Source: Amaurobius ferox | Lineage: Eukaryota; Arthropoda; Arachnida; Araneae; Amaurobiidae | Assembly (NCBI GenBank): GCA_951213105.1 | Contig: OX578145.1 | Span: forward strand, 119,705,239 to 119,769,238 | Reading direction: 5' to 3' | DNA: 64,000 nucleotides | Part shown: positions 41,834 to 52,332 of the stretch, piece after piece | Layout: each line of letters begins with the position of its first letter | How positions within the stretch are numbered: the first letter of the stretch is position 1 | Notes under the pieces: generated by a model | What the model was told of the DNA's origin: nothing | Database searches by the model: none | The model's input: the letters and a program-made list of their open reading frames with translations, nothing else | Translations under genes and position numbers: made by a program

Positions 41834-42047
41834 TCAGAAAGATTAGTCAGAAAGTGACACATCACAACACCAGGAAGTGGTGTTTGTTCCAGGAAGCGGT
41901 GTCAAATCTATGAAGCGAGGTCAAAAAATATTATTTTCCGGCAGCGTTAGAAAAAAACACCACGAGCTGGGAAATGTTTTAGATAATAAATGACCTCAGA
42001 CTTTTTCAACCTCGTTGAGACTGATATTTTTCAGACAGTCGCTCATA
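41834..42047. other. Right subterminal non-coding region with short repeats
   Basis: It holds near-repeats CCAGGAAGTGGTGT (about 41870) and CCAGGAAGCGGTGT (about 41890), then a related GAAGCGAGGTCA. It also has GACCTCAGAC and a CAACCTCGTTGAG palindrome (42008-42020). The composition is less AT-rich than the genes. Possibly replication- or packaging-related; this is not demonstrated. Confidence 0.4.
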
Positions 42048-42370
42048 TTTCACGACTTTCATATAAATCCTTTTATTTTCACCGTAATTTACCTATGTAT
42101 AGGGGGACTAACGGTCCGCTCTCAAAATGAGGTAGCCCCATAATGGGGCAGACTATCTTTGATCATTTGGAAGTTCTCTTTTTTCACGCATTTAAGTTAA
42201 AATTTGGTCTAAATGTAAAAAAGGCCTTATTTAACTATAAAATCATGTTTTTAATATTAAAATGGATCGGTACCTTTTTTTTTATATAAAAAAGATAAAA
42301 AATAAGCTATAAAATATAGTTTTTAGTGTATAAAGTACATGTGTGCTCGTACGGGTGTATAGATACTACT
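42048..42370 (-). repeat. Polinton right terminal inverted repeat
   Basis: Reverse-complement partner of 26318-26641, ending GGGTGTATAGATACTACT. The inner limit is where GTCGTGAAA diverges from the left copy. Confidence 0.93.
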
Positions 42371-42376
42371 TTTGGC
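42371..42376 (+). repeat. Polinton target-site duplication, right
   Basis: TTTGGC directly follows the right terminal repeat and matches 26312-26317 exactly. Confidence 0.93.
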
Positions 42377-42689
42377 CATCATATATTTGGTCGAATGAAT
42401 AAAATGCATCAAGTTATTTTTGCTTATGGCGCTTCCAGAAATGATTATTTTTTTTTTAAATCTCCAAATGATTTCAATTAGAGATGAAATACTGCAACAA
42501 AAACTTTATACGCAAACAATTCACGATCGAATAAAAAGGAATGCATCCAGCGCATTCATAGTCTGTGGCCTATCACATGTTATTTGATTTGTAATTTTAC
42601 GTCGAATATCGAATAACGAGATCTTGTAGAGATCGAAAATAGGTTTTTAACACAAATGATTTAATTCGCCATTTCAAAGTGGAAAATAG

Positions 42690-43795
42690 CATTAAACATA
42701 CACAGTATATGTAACATACACTACCTGACAGTGAAAATGAGACACCAAAAAGGAGTGGACAGAAAGTGATGAAAATCGGCAGAGAGAGGCAGCAAAGGAA
42801 CAATAAGTGATGTTTATTGCAACATGATACACATATACACAGAGCGATAACACTGTTTGATCAGTAGGTTGTAGGACTACCACGGGTGACGATACAGGCA
42901 GCAACACGTCTAGGTACAGAGTCAATGAGCGTGCGGATGGTGTTCTGAGGGATGGCTGCCCATTCCCCGTCAACCATTTACCAGAGTTCGTCTTCTAAAA
43001 GAGGCGGTGACAGAGCACACAAGCGACGTCCAACCACGTCCCAGACGTGTTCGATTGAGGAGAAATCAGGGGAGATTGGTGACCAGGGAAGCACCTGGGT
43101 ACACCTTGCAGGGCATGTTGGCTGATGCGTGTCGTGTGTAGTTGGGCGTTATCCTGCTGGTAAATGGTATTGTGAGCATCCCCTGAAGGAAGGATAGTGT
43201 CACCGGCCGCAGCACGTATCTTTGCGCCGTCATAGTGCCCTCAATACGAACCAGAGATGACATACTATCGTAGGCGATGGCGCCCCAAACCATGATGCCG
43301 CGTTATCTCGCGGTGTGGCGTTCCATAGATGTGGCCAGATTGGACCTGTCACCACTTCGACGCCCGACTCGTACATGGCGACTGGCATTACTAAAACAGA
43401 AGCGTGACCCGTCTGAGAACACGACCCTGTACCATTCCGCCGTACACGTGGCTCTATCCCGATACCATTGTAAACGAAGGCGTCTGTGCTGTTGGGTCAA
43501 TGACAGTCTTCGGGCGCCATGAGAGCAGGTCGCCGGTGACCAATCGGCAGATAATGGTCCTGGTCGATATGGGAGAAGGACGACGGAAGTGTTCTGTGGG
43601 GTCGCCAACGCTTGCCGGCGGATGCGTCGGTCCACGCGTGCTGACGTCGCTCTGGCCGTACCGGCACCCCTCAAACGTGTCACATTTCCTTGTTTCAACC
43701 ATCTTCGCCACAGCAGGTGCACCGTGGACGCGTGTAGGTGGCTGTAAGATGAGATTTGACGTATGGAAATATCAAGCCTCAGTTTAAGAACATAT
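42690..43795 (-). pseudogene. Tc1-like transposase relic
   Basis: Three overlapping frames on the minus strand carry parts of one Tc1-family transposase. The N-terminal side (43303-43722) has LTQQHRRLRLQWYRDR, the VVFSDGSRFCF catalytic-strand region and HVRVGRRSGDR. The middle (43066-43293) has MVWGAIAYDSMSSLVRI. The C-terminal side (42692-42973) reads INGEWAAIPQNTIRTL-like sequence in another register. Frameshifts and stops separate the pieces and the DNA-binding domain is incomplete, so it is inactive. TGACAGTGAAAATGAGACACC (from about 42726) may be the 3' terminal repeat. GC content is well above the surroundings. It lies only about 320 bp from the Polinton end. Confidence 0.8.
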
Positions 43796-45048
43796 CAAAA
43801 TTTCAACAGTAATCACTTTTAGAATAAACAGGTATAAATCTAATTTACTCAAATTTCATTTTTAAGAACAAAAATTATTAAGAACATCTATTACAGTTGA
43901 CATGAATAAGTCCCTAGTTTGGTCAAACGGCGCCAAATTGTCGGGAGAAAAAGAGCTTTATGATATACTAAAGAACATTCTATATTTTCCAAATTCTCAA
44001 ATTATCACTGAAAAGTCCTTAAAATCTAAAAGTCACCTGAAATATATATGAAAATGCACCAGTTGACCAGTGACCCTAAATGCCTAAATATATGCTAATC
44101 ATGTAAAATATTAAAAATGACACTTTCCTAAAAATAAAAACATTAAAGTAAAAGAGATAACACAGAATTTAGGTTTTCAAAAATCTAACATTTATTAAAA
44201 TTTAAACTTCATTTTTATAGAAGTTTCAAAACATTTTACAACTTTTAAACATCTCATTAACTAAATAAATCAAATTAAACATCTTAAATAATTTAAATAA
44301 ATTGAATTTATATAAAGGTCGGTCGTTTAGTGGTTAGTACAAACGTTAGAATACTAAATTTAATGTTAACAATGTTAAAAATTATTCAATTATTTATCAA
44401 ACTTGAATTTAGAATTAAAAAGAACATCAGCTAGCCAAACAGAAAATTTAGAACAAAAGTTAAAAAAAAACCTCAGGTTCAGGTGACCTAAGATATATAG
44501 GTCAAAGGGGGTCTTATTCATTAAAACTGAAAACAATTAGAATAAAAACATATTTTAACTATTGGGAAATATAATTAGAATTTGGAGGAAAAAGAATAAT
44601 ATCACCAAGGCTCCAAGATCAGCGGGAGGAAGAATCATCAGAAGAGTCACCAAACGTAAAGCAGATCCCGAGAACACCTGAAGAGGGAATCCATGACACA
44701 GGGTCACAATTATGTCCAGCAGAAAATCCGGAAAAAGACCGTTCCACGAGATTCAACTCCAAGGGGATTCTCCACACCAGTTGGACGTCAAGTAAATAAA
44801 AATCATTTCTCCCAACTGCTACACCGGACTACTGACATCAAAATAGAAAACAAGGCATATGTCCGTCTTAAATTACTTCGGAAATGTGAATTCCATTCAT
44901 CATTAATAGAGCTCGCAGCTTGTCAGGATAAACAAATTTTTAATTGGCCGGTAAGACTTCCTCGTCCGCCATCACATAAATAGCGAAACATCTTGGATCA
45001 ATGTTTAGATGATATGAAACTAATTAGCAAGACTCTTCATTCCGTGAG
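43796..45048. other. Non-coding stretch between Tc1 and hAT relics
   Basis: AT-rich with no recognised gene. The frame at 44693-44983 has no known motif. GGTCGGTCGTTTAGTGGTTAG near 44318 resembles a tRNA A-box but has no B-box. Confidence 0.35.
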
Positions 45049-45049
45049 T

Positions 45050-47130
45050 CTAGACCATAGGTTCTCAACCTTTTTTTGTCCACCGCCCACTTTGAGAATA
45101 TTTTTTTTTCCTAATGCCCCCCCCCCCACACACACACACAATTTTTTTTACTTGCGAATCTGAAACAGCTATTGCCACGATTATATTTAAACGTGTAATA
45201 TTATATACTATAGTCGTAAGATAGGATATGGCCCTATCCTATTTCTGAGTTTAAAGAAGACTGTTTCAATGAAAACAATTAAAACGCATACTTAATTATA
45301 TTGAAAAGTATTTTTATTAACATTCAAAAGACATTGAATTTATAACTTATCTAATGAGAAGGTTGAATTTGATGCATTTTAAGGAGTTTGTTAATATCAG
45401 GCTCGATTTTACTTAAAAACAACCGTAAGTCGCCGCGTTCAGTAACATGGAGCCGATTTCTCTTTTTCATTACTAACGTTGCTACAGCACTAAATCCATT
45501 TTCAGCTAAATAGGAAGATGGGAATGCTATCAGAAATCGTTGAACAATCGACCATAATCCTGGGTACAAATGCAAAATAGGCTTCTGCAGCCAAAATTCT
45601 TGGTAGCTATTCCTAAATTTAATTTTTAATTCCTCATTAATTCTTCTTCTAACTGCGATGATCCTGCTGTGTTGACATTTGAAAAAGGATCCAAAACCCA
45701 GTCTGGTATGTCCATGTTTAAAATGTCCTGGAATCGTTTCTTGAAATCACTGTGGAGGTTTTCCATGTGTTGACAGTAAACAAGCAAGTCGTCGTGCTCT
45801 CTCTCTTGAATGATACTGCTGATAAATTTGGGAAGTTATTGAATTCGTATCTGCCGATATTTCGTTTGTATAATAGCAGTTTGGACACGAAAGCAGCAAC
45901 GCATTTTTTTGTCGTAATCAAGTTTAAGTCGTCGCCTTGAAGTTGGAGATTGACATCATTAAACAATTTATACAGGTCCGTCAAGTACGTAATATCGTTC
46001 TTTGATGAGATAGGTTGTCGCGCAATTCCGTGTCTTTGTTTCCTAGGAACTGTATCACAGACCCCAACGGATTGTAAAATCGAGTCAAACAAGTATCTTT
46101 TGACAGCCAGCGCACCTCTGTGTGAAGCAGCAATCGGTTGAAATCTTCATCATTGGCAATGCAAAGCTGACTAAATAATCTGTCATTCAACGAGTTACTT
46201 CTGATTTTATTAACTGCTCTGATAACATATTGCAGTGATGTATGGAGGCGTTCACTCAAATTTTTCGCAACCAAATGCTGGCGATGAATTACGCGATGCA
46301 CAGCAAGCACGTCAGGAACTTTATTTTTTAAGCACGCTATGAAACCTTTGTGACGCCCTGTCATAGCCGGTGCGCCATCCGTAGCAACTGACAAAATATT
46401 ATTAAAAGGAATTTCCTTTTCGTCACAAAACTTTTCCAGTGTATTAAATATGGTTTCTCCTTTTGTATCTGTTTCCAAATTCGTAACAAACAATAGTTCT
46501 TGACATATTTTCTCATCTTTGATAAACCTCACGTATGACAATAACAATGCTTCATTGGTTGGTAAAGTGGACTCATCCAGCTGAATTGAAAACTGACAAG
46601 TCTGTAGATGATTGCACAATGATTCTTCAATGTTTTCAGCCATCTCATAAATTCGTCTTTGCACAGAACTATTGCTCAAAGGAATTTTTCAGATAATATC
46701 TGCAGTTGGTTTATGGAGCACAGTGGTTATTACTTCATTTACTGCTGGTAAAATTAAATCTTCCCCAATAGTATGTGGTTTGCATGTTTTAGCAATCAAC
46801 AATGAGATATTGAACGAAGCTCGAAGTCCGTCATCGTCTTGCTTAGAAGCTGATGAAAAAAGTTTTGATACAGTTGGCTGAATTTCGTACTTCTTTTTCA
46901 TGTCTTGAAAATAGGTCACATCTTTGTCTTTCTTATCCGGGTGTATTTTATTAAAATGATCTTGAAGCCTAGAAGGCTTCATCGCTTCATTTAAAAATGT
47001 TTTTTGACAAATAAGGCACATTGGCGATGATGGATTTGTGGGATTTTCGATAAATCCGTACTTAATATAATCCACACTATACTGCCGCCTCTTCTTTTTT
47101 GCTTCCGACATGGTTTTTACTTTACAGATA
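45050..47130 (-). pseudogene. BED-finger hAT transposase relic (ZBED5/FAM200-like)
   Basis: Four minus-strand frames together form a long hAT transposase. 46689-47111 holds a BED-type zinc finger (CLICQKTF, HFNKIHPDK). 45981-46679 and 45718-46092 hold the RNase H-like core (IQLDESTL, VATDGAPAMTGRHKGF, HRQHLVAKNL, EVRWLS). 45351-45575 holds the C-terminal dimerisation region (YLAENGFSAVATLVMKKRNRL). This architecture is that of the ZBED5/FAM200/SCAND3 group. At least two frame changes break it. GGTTCTCAACCTTTTTT near 45060 is a typical hAT terminal sequence; the opposite terminus was not found, so the element is probably truncated. Confidence 0.85.
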
Positions 47131-47546
47131 CGCGAGTAGTATTAGTGTACTTTTAAAACCATGTCATCAATTGCGAGCGATAATGCTAATGAAAATAAAA
47201 TGAACAATCACTGCCTTTATATAGGTTGGAGACATATAACACGCATCGACAGGAATAAGATAAACATGCAGTGACTCGTTTATAACACCCGGCGCCGGAG
47301 TGAAGCGCGGGGGCAAGGGTGATGCGGGTTAGAACAAGCACAGATAATACTGTCAATTCTTGCAGGATTGCAAAAACCACGTTATTTAACAAAATCTTGT
47401 TACAACTGAATTGCTACAAGCATATTTTTTATTAACAGGCTTTTATTAACTTTACCTGTATTTATATATGAGATATTTCACGTGAAATTGGAAGATTTGA
47501 AAATTTTTAATTCAAATCTAAAATTAAAATTTTTTATATCATTACA

Positions 47547-48487
47547 TTAAAATTTTTTATATCTTACATGTAAATACATTTGAAACAGGTGAAGTCTTCG
47601 ATGTGGAAGGAGAGAGAGGATATTTTTCTCCCATTTTCTCTTTGCAAACTCATTAGTTGCTTTTACGATAAATTCTATTAGTTCATCATCAAAAAATATG
47701 CTAAAAAAATCAAGTTCCTTATTTAAATTAGGCAGCATGATAGTGTGATTTACTCCAGGTATGTTAAAAAACTCCAAAGAATTCAGATCTTTCAAATCAC
47801 ATGTCCAAACATTATTTGAAAAAACAGCAACTGAAGCTGGCGGCGTTGTAATAATAGTACGCTCAGAATCTGAAGAATCAATTACATTTTTAGATTCATC
47901 ATCAGAAATAACACTGTTCCACGAATCTTCACTATCTGCTTTGCTTTCATTACTGTCTGGTTCATTTACCATATGCGTATATTCTTCCACAGAAAGAAAA
48001 AGTCTCAAACCAGCCATACTTTTATCCGAAATAGCCTAATCATTTCACTGTCGCACATTTCTTTACCCCCCTCCCCCCCCCCCAAAAAAAAATACTCTCT
48101 TATATTCCTGTAATTCACCAACGAAATCATTAAAAGCTAAAATCAAAAGGAGACCCGGAACTCAATTATAAAATTGTTGATAGTGCGAGAAGTGCTCTGT
48201 TTACTTTACAGAATCTTGTTTCACCTCTCCAAATGGAGAAATAATTCATTGGATTCTCCTTGTGCCAAGGTCAAACATCTATAAAATACATTTAAGTTGC
48301 TTCCATGGGCATTTAACGCCATCTAGTAGACAAATAAATTCAAATGAAAACGTTTCACGTAGAAACACCGATACGTGCCACTCGCCGTTTAGGGTAAAGT
48401 TCTCTCCGGCACGAGTGCGTGCCGTACGTCCTTGAATGCAAGTTCGCAGCCGGCACGCGGTCGTGCCAACCGTCGCGAAAGGGTTAA
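47547..48487 (-). pseudogene. piggyBac transposase N-terminal fragment plus TTAA end
   Basis: The 156-residue frame at 47547-48017 begins with an acidic Ser/Asp-rich stretch and reaches ELDFFSIFFDDELIEFIVKATNEFA, the conserved start of the piggyBac (PGBD) transposase core. The catalytic remainder is missing. Upstream, 48050-48487 is a non-coding terminal region ending GTCGCGAAAGGG/TTAA (TTAA 48484-48487), the expected piggyBac terminus and target. A near-identical copy of the terminal region occurs at 61590-61999. This is an internally deleted or 3'-truncated copy. Confidence 0.8.
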
Positions 48488-49290
48488 ATACATTTGCTAT
48501 GTATTATACGTGTAAGACAGAGTTCAATTTAATCATGCTTTCTATTCGATATCTTTCTATTGGAAAGTGTACCCGAATTCACTGAAAAAAAAAATAACCT
48601 TACCTTATACCTCTTCAAAAATTTAGAAATGCCACCTTTGGTTAAGTTTCCCCCAATATTTCTTCTAATTTCTTTATAACTGTAGCTTTGTTCACTTAGT
48701 AGTACTATTTTGCATAACTTTCTGGGTGATCACTCAACTCTTTGATGCCATTTCTTTAATTTTATTACGTTTTACAAGCTCACTAAATCAAAGAACACCG
48801 CCCCCCCCCCCCAACTAACTTGATAGCAATCACATAATACATTGATAAATGTCTTGTGACCTGTTGGCTCATTGCTAAAACAAGATGACACCTGATTGCC
48901 TCTCTAAACACTCATGCTCATTGGCTAAGTTCAAATAAAGGAAAGCTACTTTATACACTTAAGCAAATTGTGCTTCTTTTTTCTGGTTATTTGGCTATAA
49001 CTTTAGATAGAATATAGATAATTGAACAAATGTTATTGCATTACAATCTTGATTAAATTATCTTTCCATTGATATATAATTTTATGGCATTGGTACAAAA
49101 AAAGTGTTGTTATGAGCCATTAAACCTCAAAAATACACTTTTCCCAAAAGATTTCCACAATTTTGGCCACTACTGCATATAAGGAAAATAATAATGTATT
49201 TTTTATACCTATAATAAACAGTAAATAATTTATGATTCTGATTAGGTTTAATAATTTTATATTATTTTTCATGCTATTCCTTTTATGCAA
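48488..49290. other. AT-rich stretch with poly-C, no gene seen
   Basis: It contains a C-run near 48800-48813. No frame of note and no recognisable element ends. Confidence 0.4.
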
Positions 49291-49486
49291 TACACCCAAC
49301 CCATTTTTTATATGCTTTTTTTTTTACATGAATTTGAAGTTACACGGCTCAAAAAAGTCTTGCTTTTTGGAAAAAATTATTTGATCTAACACGATTTCAA
49401 AGTCATTGTTTTATACTTATGTATACTTATTTTTTACACGAATTTCTGAAGGACCCATCTACCGTGTAAAAAAAGAGTTGGGTGTA
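49291..49486. mobile_element. Tc1/mariner-type MITE, 196 bp
   Basis: It starts TACACCCAACCCATTTTTTA and ends AAAAAGAGTTGGGTGTA. The halves are inverted repeats along most of their length (ACATGAATTT opposite AAATTCGTGT-type sequence), making a hairpin-like element. TA at both ends fits a TA target. No coding capacity. Confidence 0.65.
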
Positions 49487-50149
49487 GATAAAATAGAATT
49501 TTTTTTTATAACTTTTCATAAATATGTGCACAATATTTAAAAAAATATTAAATTGTAGCTACTAACTGCAGTATATAGGTGCAAGAAATTTTTATGCATA
49601 AATTTTTTTTATATATTTCTACGTTTAAATCTCTTTTAGCCTTGTTATTAAATATATGTTTGACTGTAGCTGTAACGCAAGAATAAATACTTTTAAAAGT
49701 CACTGAATATATCAATCCAGCTGAAATGTAATATTGAGAATAATTTCAAAATTTTCCGGAAAGTCCACATCTCTAGAGGAAAGTATGGAAAAAGAAATTA
49801 ACACATTTTGTGACTAATATATGATATAGATTGTTTAAAATTTAATTTATTGAGAACACACAATTTTTACAATGAAAATATAAGAGAACAACATTCAATT
49901 TTCTCACTATTAATAAACTATAAATTTATATAATTTTGTACAAAACTTATACTCCATATTAAAAAATATTAAACTAACAGTAAACTTAACAGAAATATAA
50001 AAATATAATTTTCAGTTTCATCCAATACGATGTAAAATGTTTAAGCACCAAGTAATGCATAATGTATCAATATATATATATATAACTATTTTTAACAATA
50101 GAACAGTCAAAGTATTTTTAACAGTTAAACATTGAAGGTTATAATAAAC

Positions 50150-52332
50150 TAGGGATCAGGAACCTGTGGCTTTTGGCTCAGAAAAATGCATGTCTTTTCC
50201 CCTTTTTAAGAAATTATTTTATTAGTAATTTTCTTATTAAGTTTTCTATTTTTCAAGTAAAAACAAATAAAGCAAAAATATTAAATATTATCCAATTTAT
50301 AGAAAAATAGTATTTATCTATAAATTTATGCACTATATGCATTATCTATAAATTTATGCTATTTAGGAAAGTAAATCATTAAACACTAGATTAAAGATTT
50401 ATTTATTTGCAAGCAGAGCTATGTTGGCAGGATATTATTATTGGTTAGAATCAGATTTTCATAAACTAATTGACTTTCCCAGATGAACACATACTTTTTA
50501 ACTTTTAACAAAATTAGGATGTATTTAAAGTATTATTAGGAGTATTTAAAGTAATCATGTACAAATAAAAATGAAAATAAATTCTAAAATAAATTTCGAA
50601 TTTTCTCGTTGTGTCACAAAATATTTTTCAAAAGACTGAAGACGTTTTTAATTTTCAAAACAGTGATTTTCTTAAAAACAAAAACTAAGGAGGTGCTTAT
50701 TAATGTGCCAACTCCTTTGGTACACCAGGGCAATGTGTTTCACACAAAATGGTTAACTTCTTCATCGCTGTACCTGGTCATAAAATATAAACATTTTTTT
50801 TAAAACATAGACATTAAGATTTTAATCAAGAAAGTTTGAAAATAAAATATAAAATTAAATTTTAGATGAGTTTATGCTCACTAATTAGTGCCCAATACAA
50901 AGAGATTACTACAGGGATTTTTATATTTCATAGGACAATCAAATAAATTTCTGCTGCTTAGAGGTCATTAAAGTATTAATGAAGTTTTTTCTTTTAATAT
51001 TCATTTATTAATAATTCTTTAGAAGAATTATTTTTTCACACCTTACAAGTTTAGTAATTTCTTTTATATATATGTACCACAGGATGATACTTTTGGGGAC
51101 TCCTTATCAACTATCTAATTAACACAGTTAAAAATAAGTAATTTATATTAATTATGTTGCATTAATTATGTATGTTTTATATATTTTTACTGACATTAAG
51201 TAAATATTATCAAATTATAAAAAAGTCTATCATAATATAGAATATAAGGAATTTTTTAAAACTTAAATGAGGATCATTTTGTTATTGTACAATATTTAAT
51301 TAAAAAAAAAGAACAGATGCTAAAAATCCAATTATAGGTTTGTGTAGCATGTGATATTGACTTTCGAATTATTAAACACTTAAATCAGATAGCAATTTGT
51401 TGCATTTTATTATGTAATGTTTCTGTCATCTAAAGTTCTGTAACCATCTATTAAATAAAGATGAATAGTACCATAAATAAGAAAATATTTCAAGATTTTG
51501 AATGATAATTATGTCATTATAAGAATTTTCAATTCTATCTAATTGATGATAATAATAATAGAAAGATGTTTGCAATTAGCTAGGCAAGAATTCAAACTAA
51601 TCTTCCACAAAATTGAAAATTATTCATTTTTTCCTTTGCCTCTGCACCAACTAAGTATATAGAATGATATCTGAAGTTTAGACTAAAAGAATATATATTT
51701 TTACAAATCACTTTAACAATAAAATATAAAAGCTAAATTTTCATATGATTAACTTTTATTAAATACTATCCATAAGGACTGTGTCTCGAAATTGCCAACA
51801 TAACTTTGTGACAAAAAGTATTAAAGAGAAAATAGAAAATCATTGATTTTATTACCTTTCAGACACAAGTTTAATTTATAACATTATTCATCAAGAAATC
51901 TGAAAAGTTTTTGTTCAATAATATCTATTTGCTCAGCAAGTTTTCATAATTTGGATTGTAGTTTTTACACAAAGCTGTCTGCCCTCCGGCCACACAGAAA
52001 GCTACCATAAGCCCTTGGGTTGGTCGTGTGGTCTGGGCTTTCTACAAAGCTGTCTGCCCCAGCCACACATTAAAGCCTTAGGGCTGGTCGTGTGGTCTGG
52101 GTCTTTTACAAAGCTGTCTGCCATTATTTTGAGTTGGCTGCTTTTTAAAAACCAAGTGATCTAGTGAATGAGTCTCATTTGTCGATATCATACAGCAAAA
52201 GTAATTTCAGGTTGAGCTTAAAATGCTGTTCAACAGTTTGTTGTACAAAACAATGATCATGTAATAGGGGCATTACTATCTTTTTTCCCCCCCTTCATTT
52301 AAATATCAGTTTGAAAAAGTTCCTGATCCCTG
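50150..52332. mobile_element. Non-autonomous hAT-type element, 2.2 kb
   Basis: The terminal repeats are TAGGGATCAGGAAC at the left and GTTCCTGATCCCTG at the right. Flanking octamers TAATAAAC and CAATAAAT match at 6 of 8 positions, as an aged hAT 8-bp duplication would. The interior is AT-rich and lacks a transposase; the only frame (50609-50803) has no motif. The tandem hairpin repeats at 51968-52125 lie near its right end. Positions 50395-50520 recur, diverged, at 52622-52760 just outside it, so other repeats are nested or adjacent. Confidence 0.6.
51968..52125. repeat. Tandem hairpin repeats, about 2.3 units of 65-80 bp
   Basis: ACAAAGCTGTCTGCC begins each unit (about 51969, 52044 and 52108). 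Within the first two units, GGCCACACAGAAAGC or AGCCACACATTAAAGCC is followed by GGTCGTGTGGTCTGGG, so each unit can fold with CCACACA opposite TGTGTGG-type sequence. GC content is higher than around it. Confidence 0.65.

Larger units (their letters stand above)
26318..42370. mobile_element. Complete Maverick/Polinton (adintovirus-like) element
   Basis: A 16,053-bp element bounded by about 324-bp inverted repeats that start AGTAGTATCT, with a perfect TTTGGC duplication. It carries the Polinton core set: retroviral-type integrase, protein-primed polymerase B, adenain-like protease, FtsK/HerA-type ATPase, double jelly-roll capsid, penton-like protein and PX-like protein. Genes are intron-free, tightly packed and divergent from 33408-33462. 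The coding strand is strongly A-rich compared with the flanks. Such elements are regarded as integrated DNA viruses that also behave as self-synthesising transposons. Several structural genes are broken (see individual entries), while polymerase, ATPase and integrase core are open. Near-identical inverted repeats and an intact duplication indicate a fairly recent insertion. Confidence 0.95.

Noticed and set aside
44316..44345. tRNA gene suggested by TTTAGTGGTTAG
   Set aside because: An A-box-like word only; no B-box, no acceptor stem and no cloverleaf could be formed.
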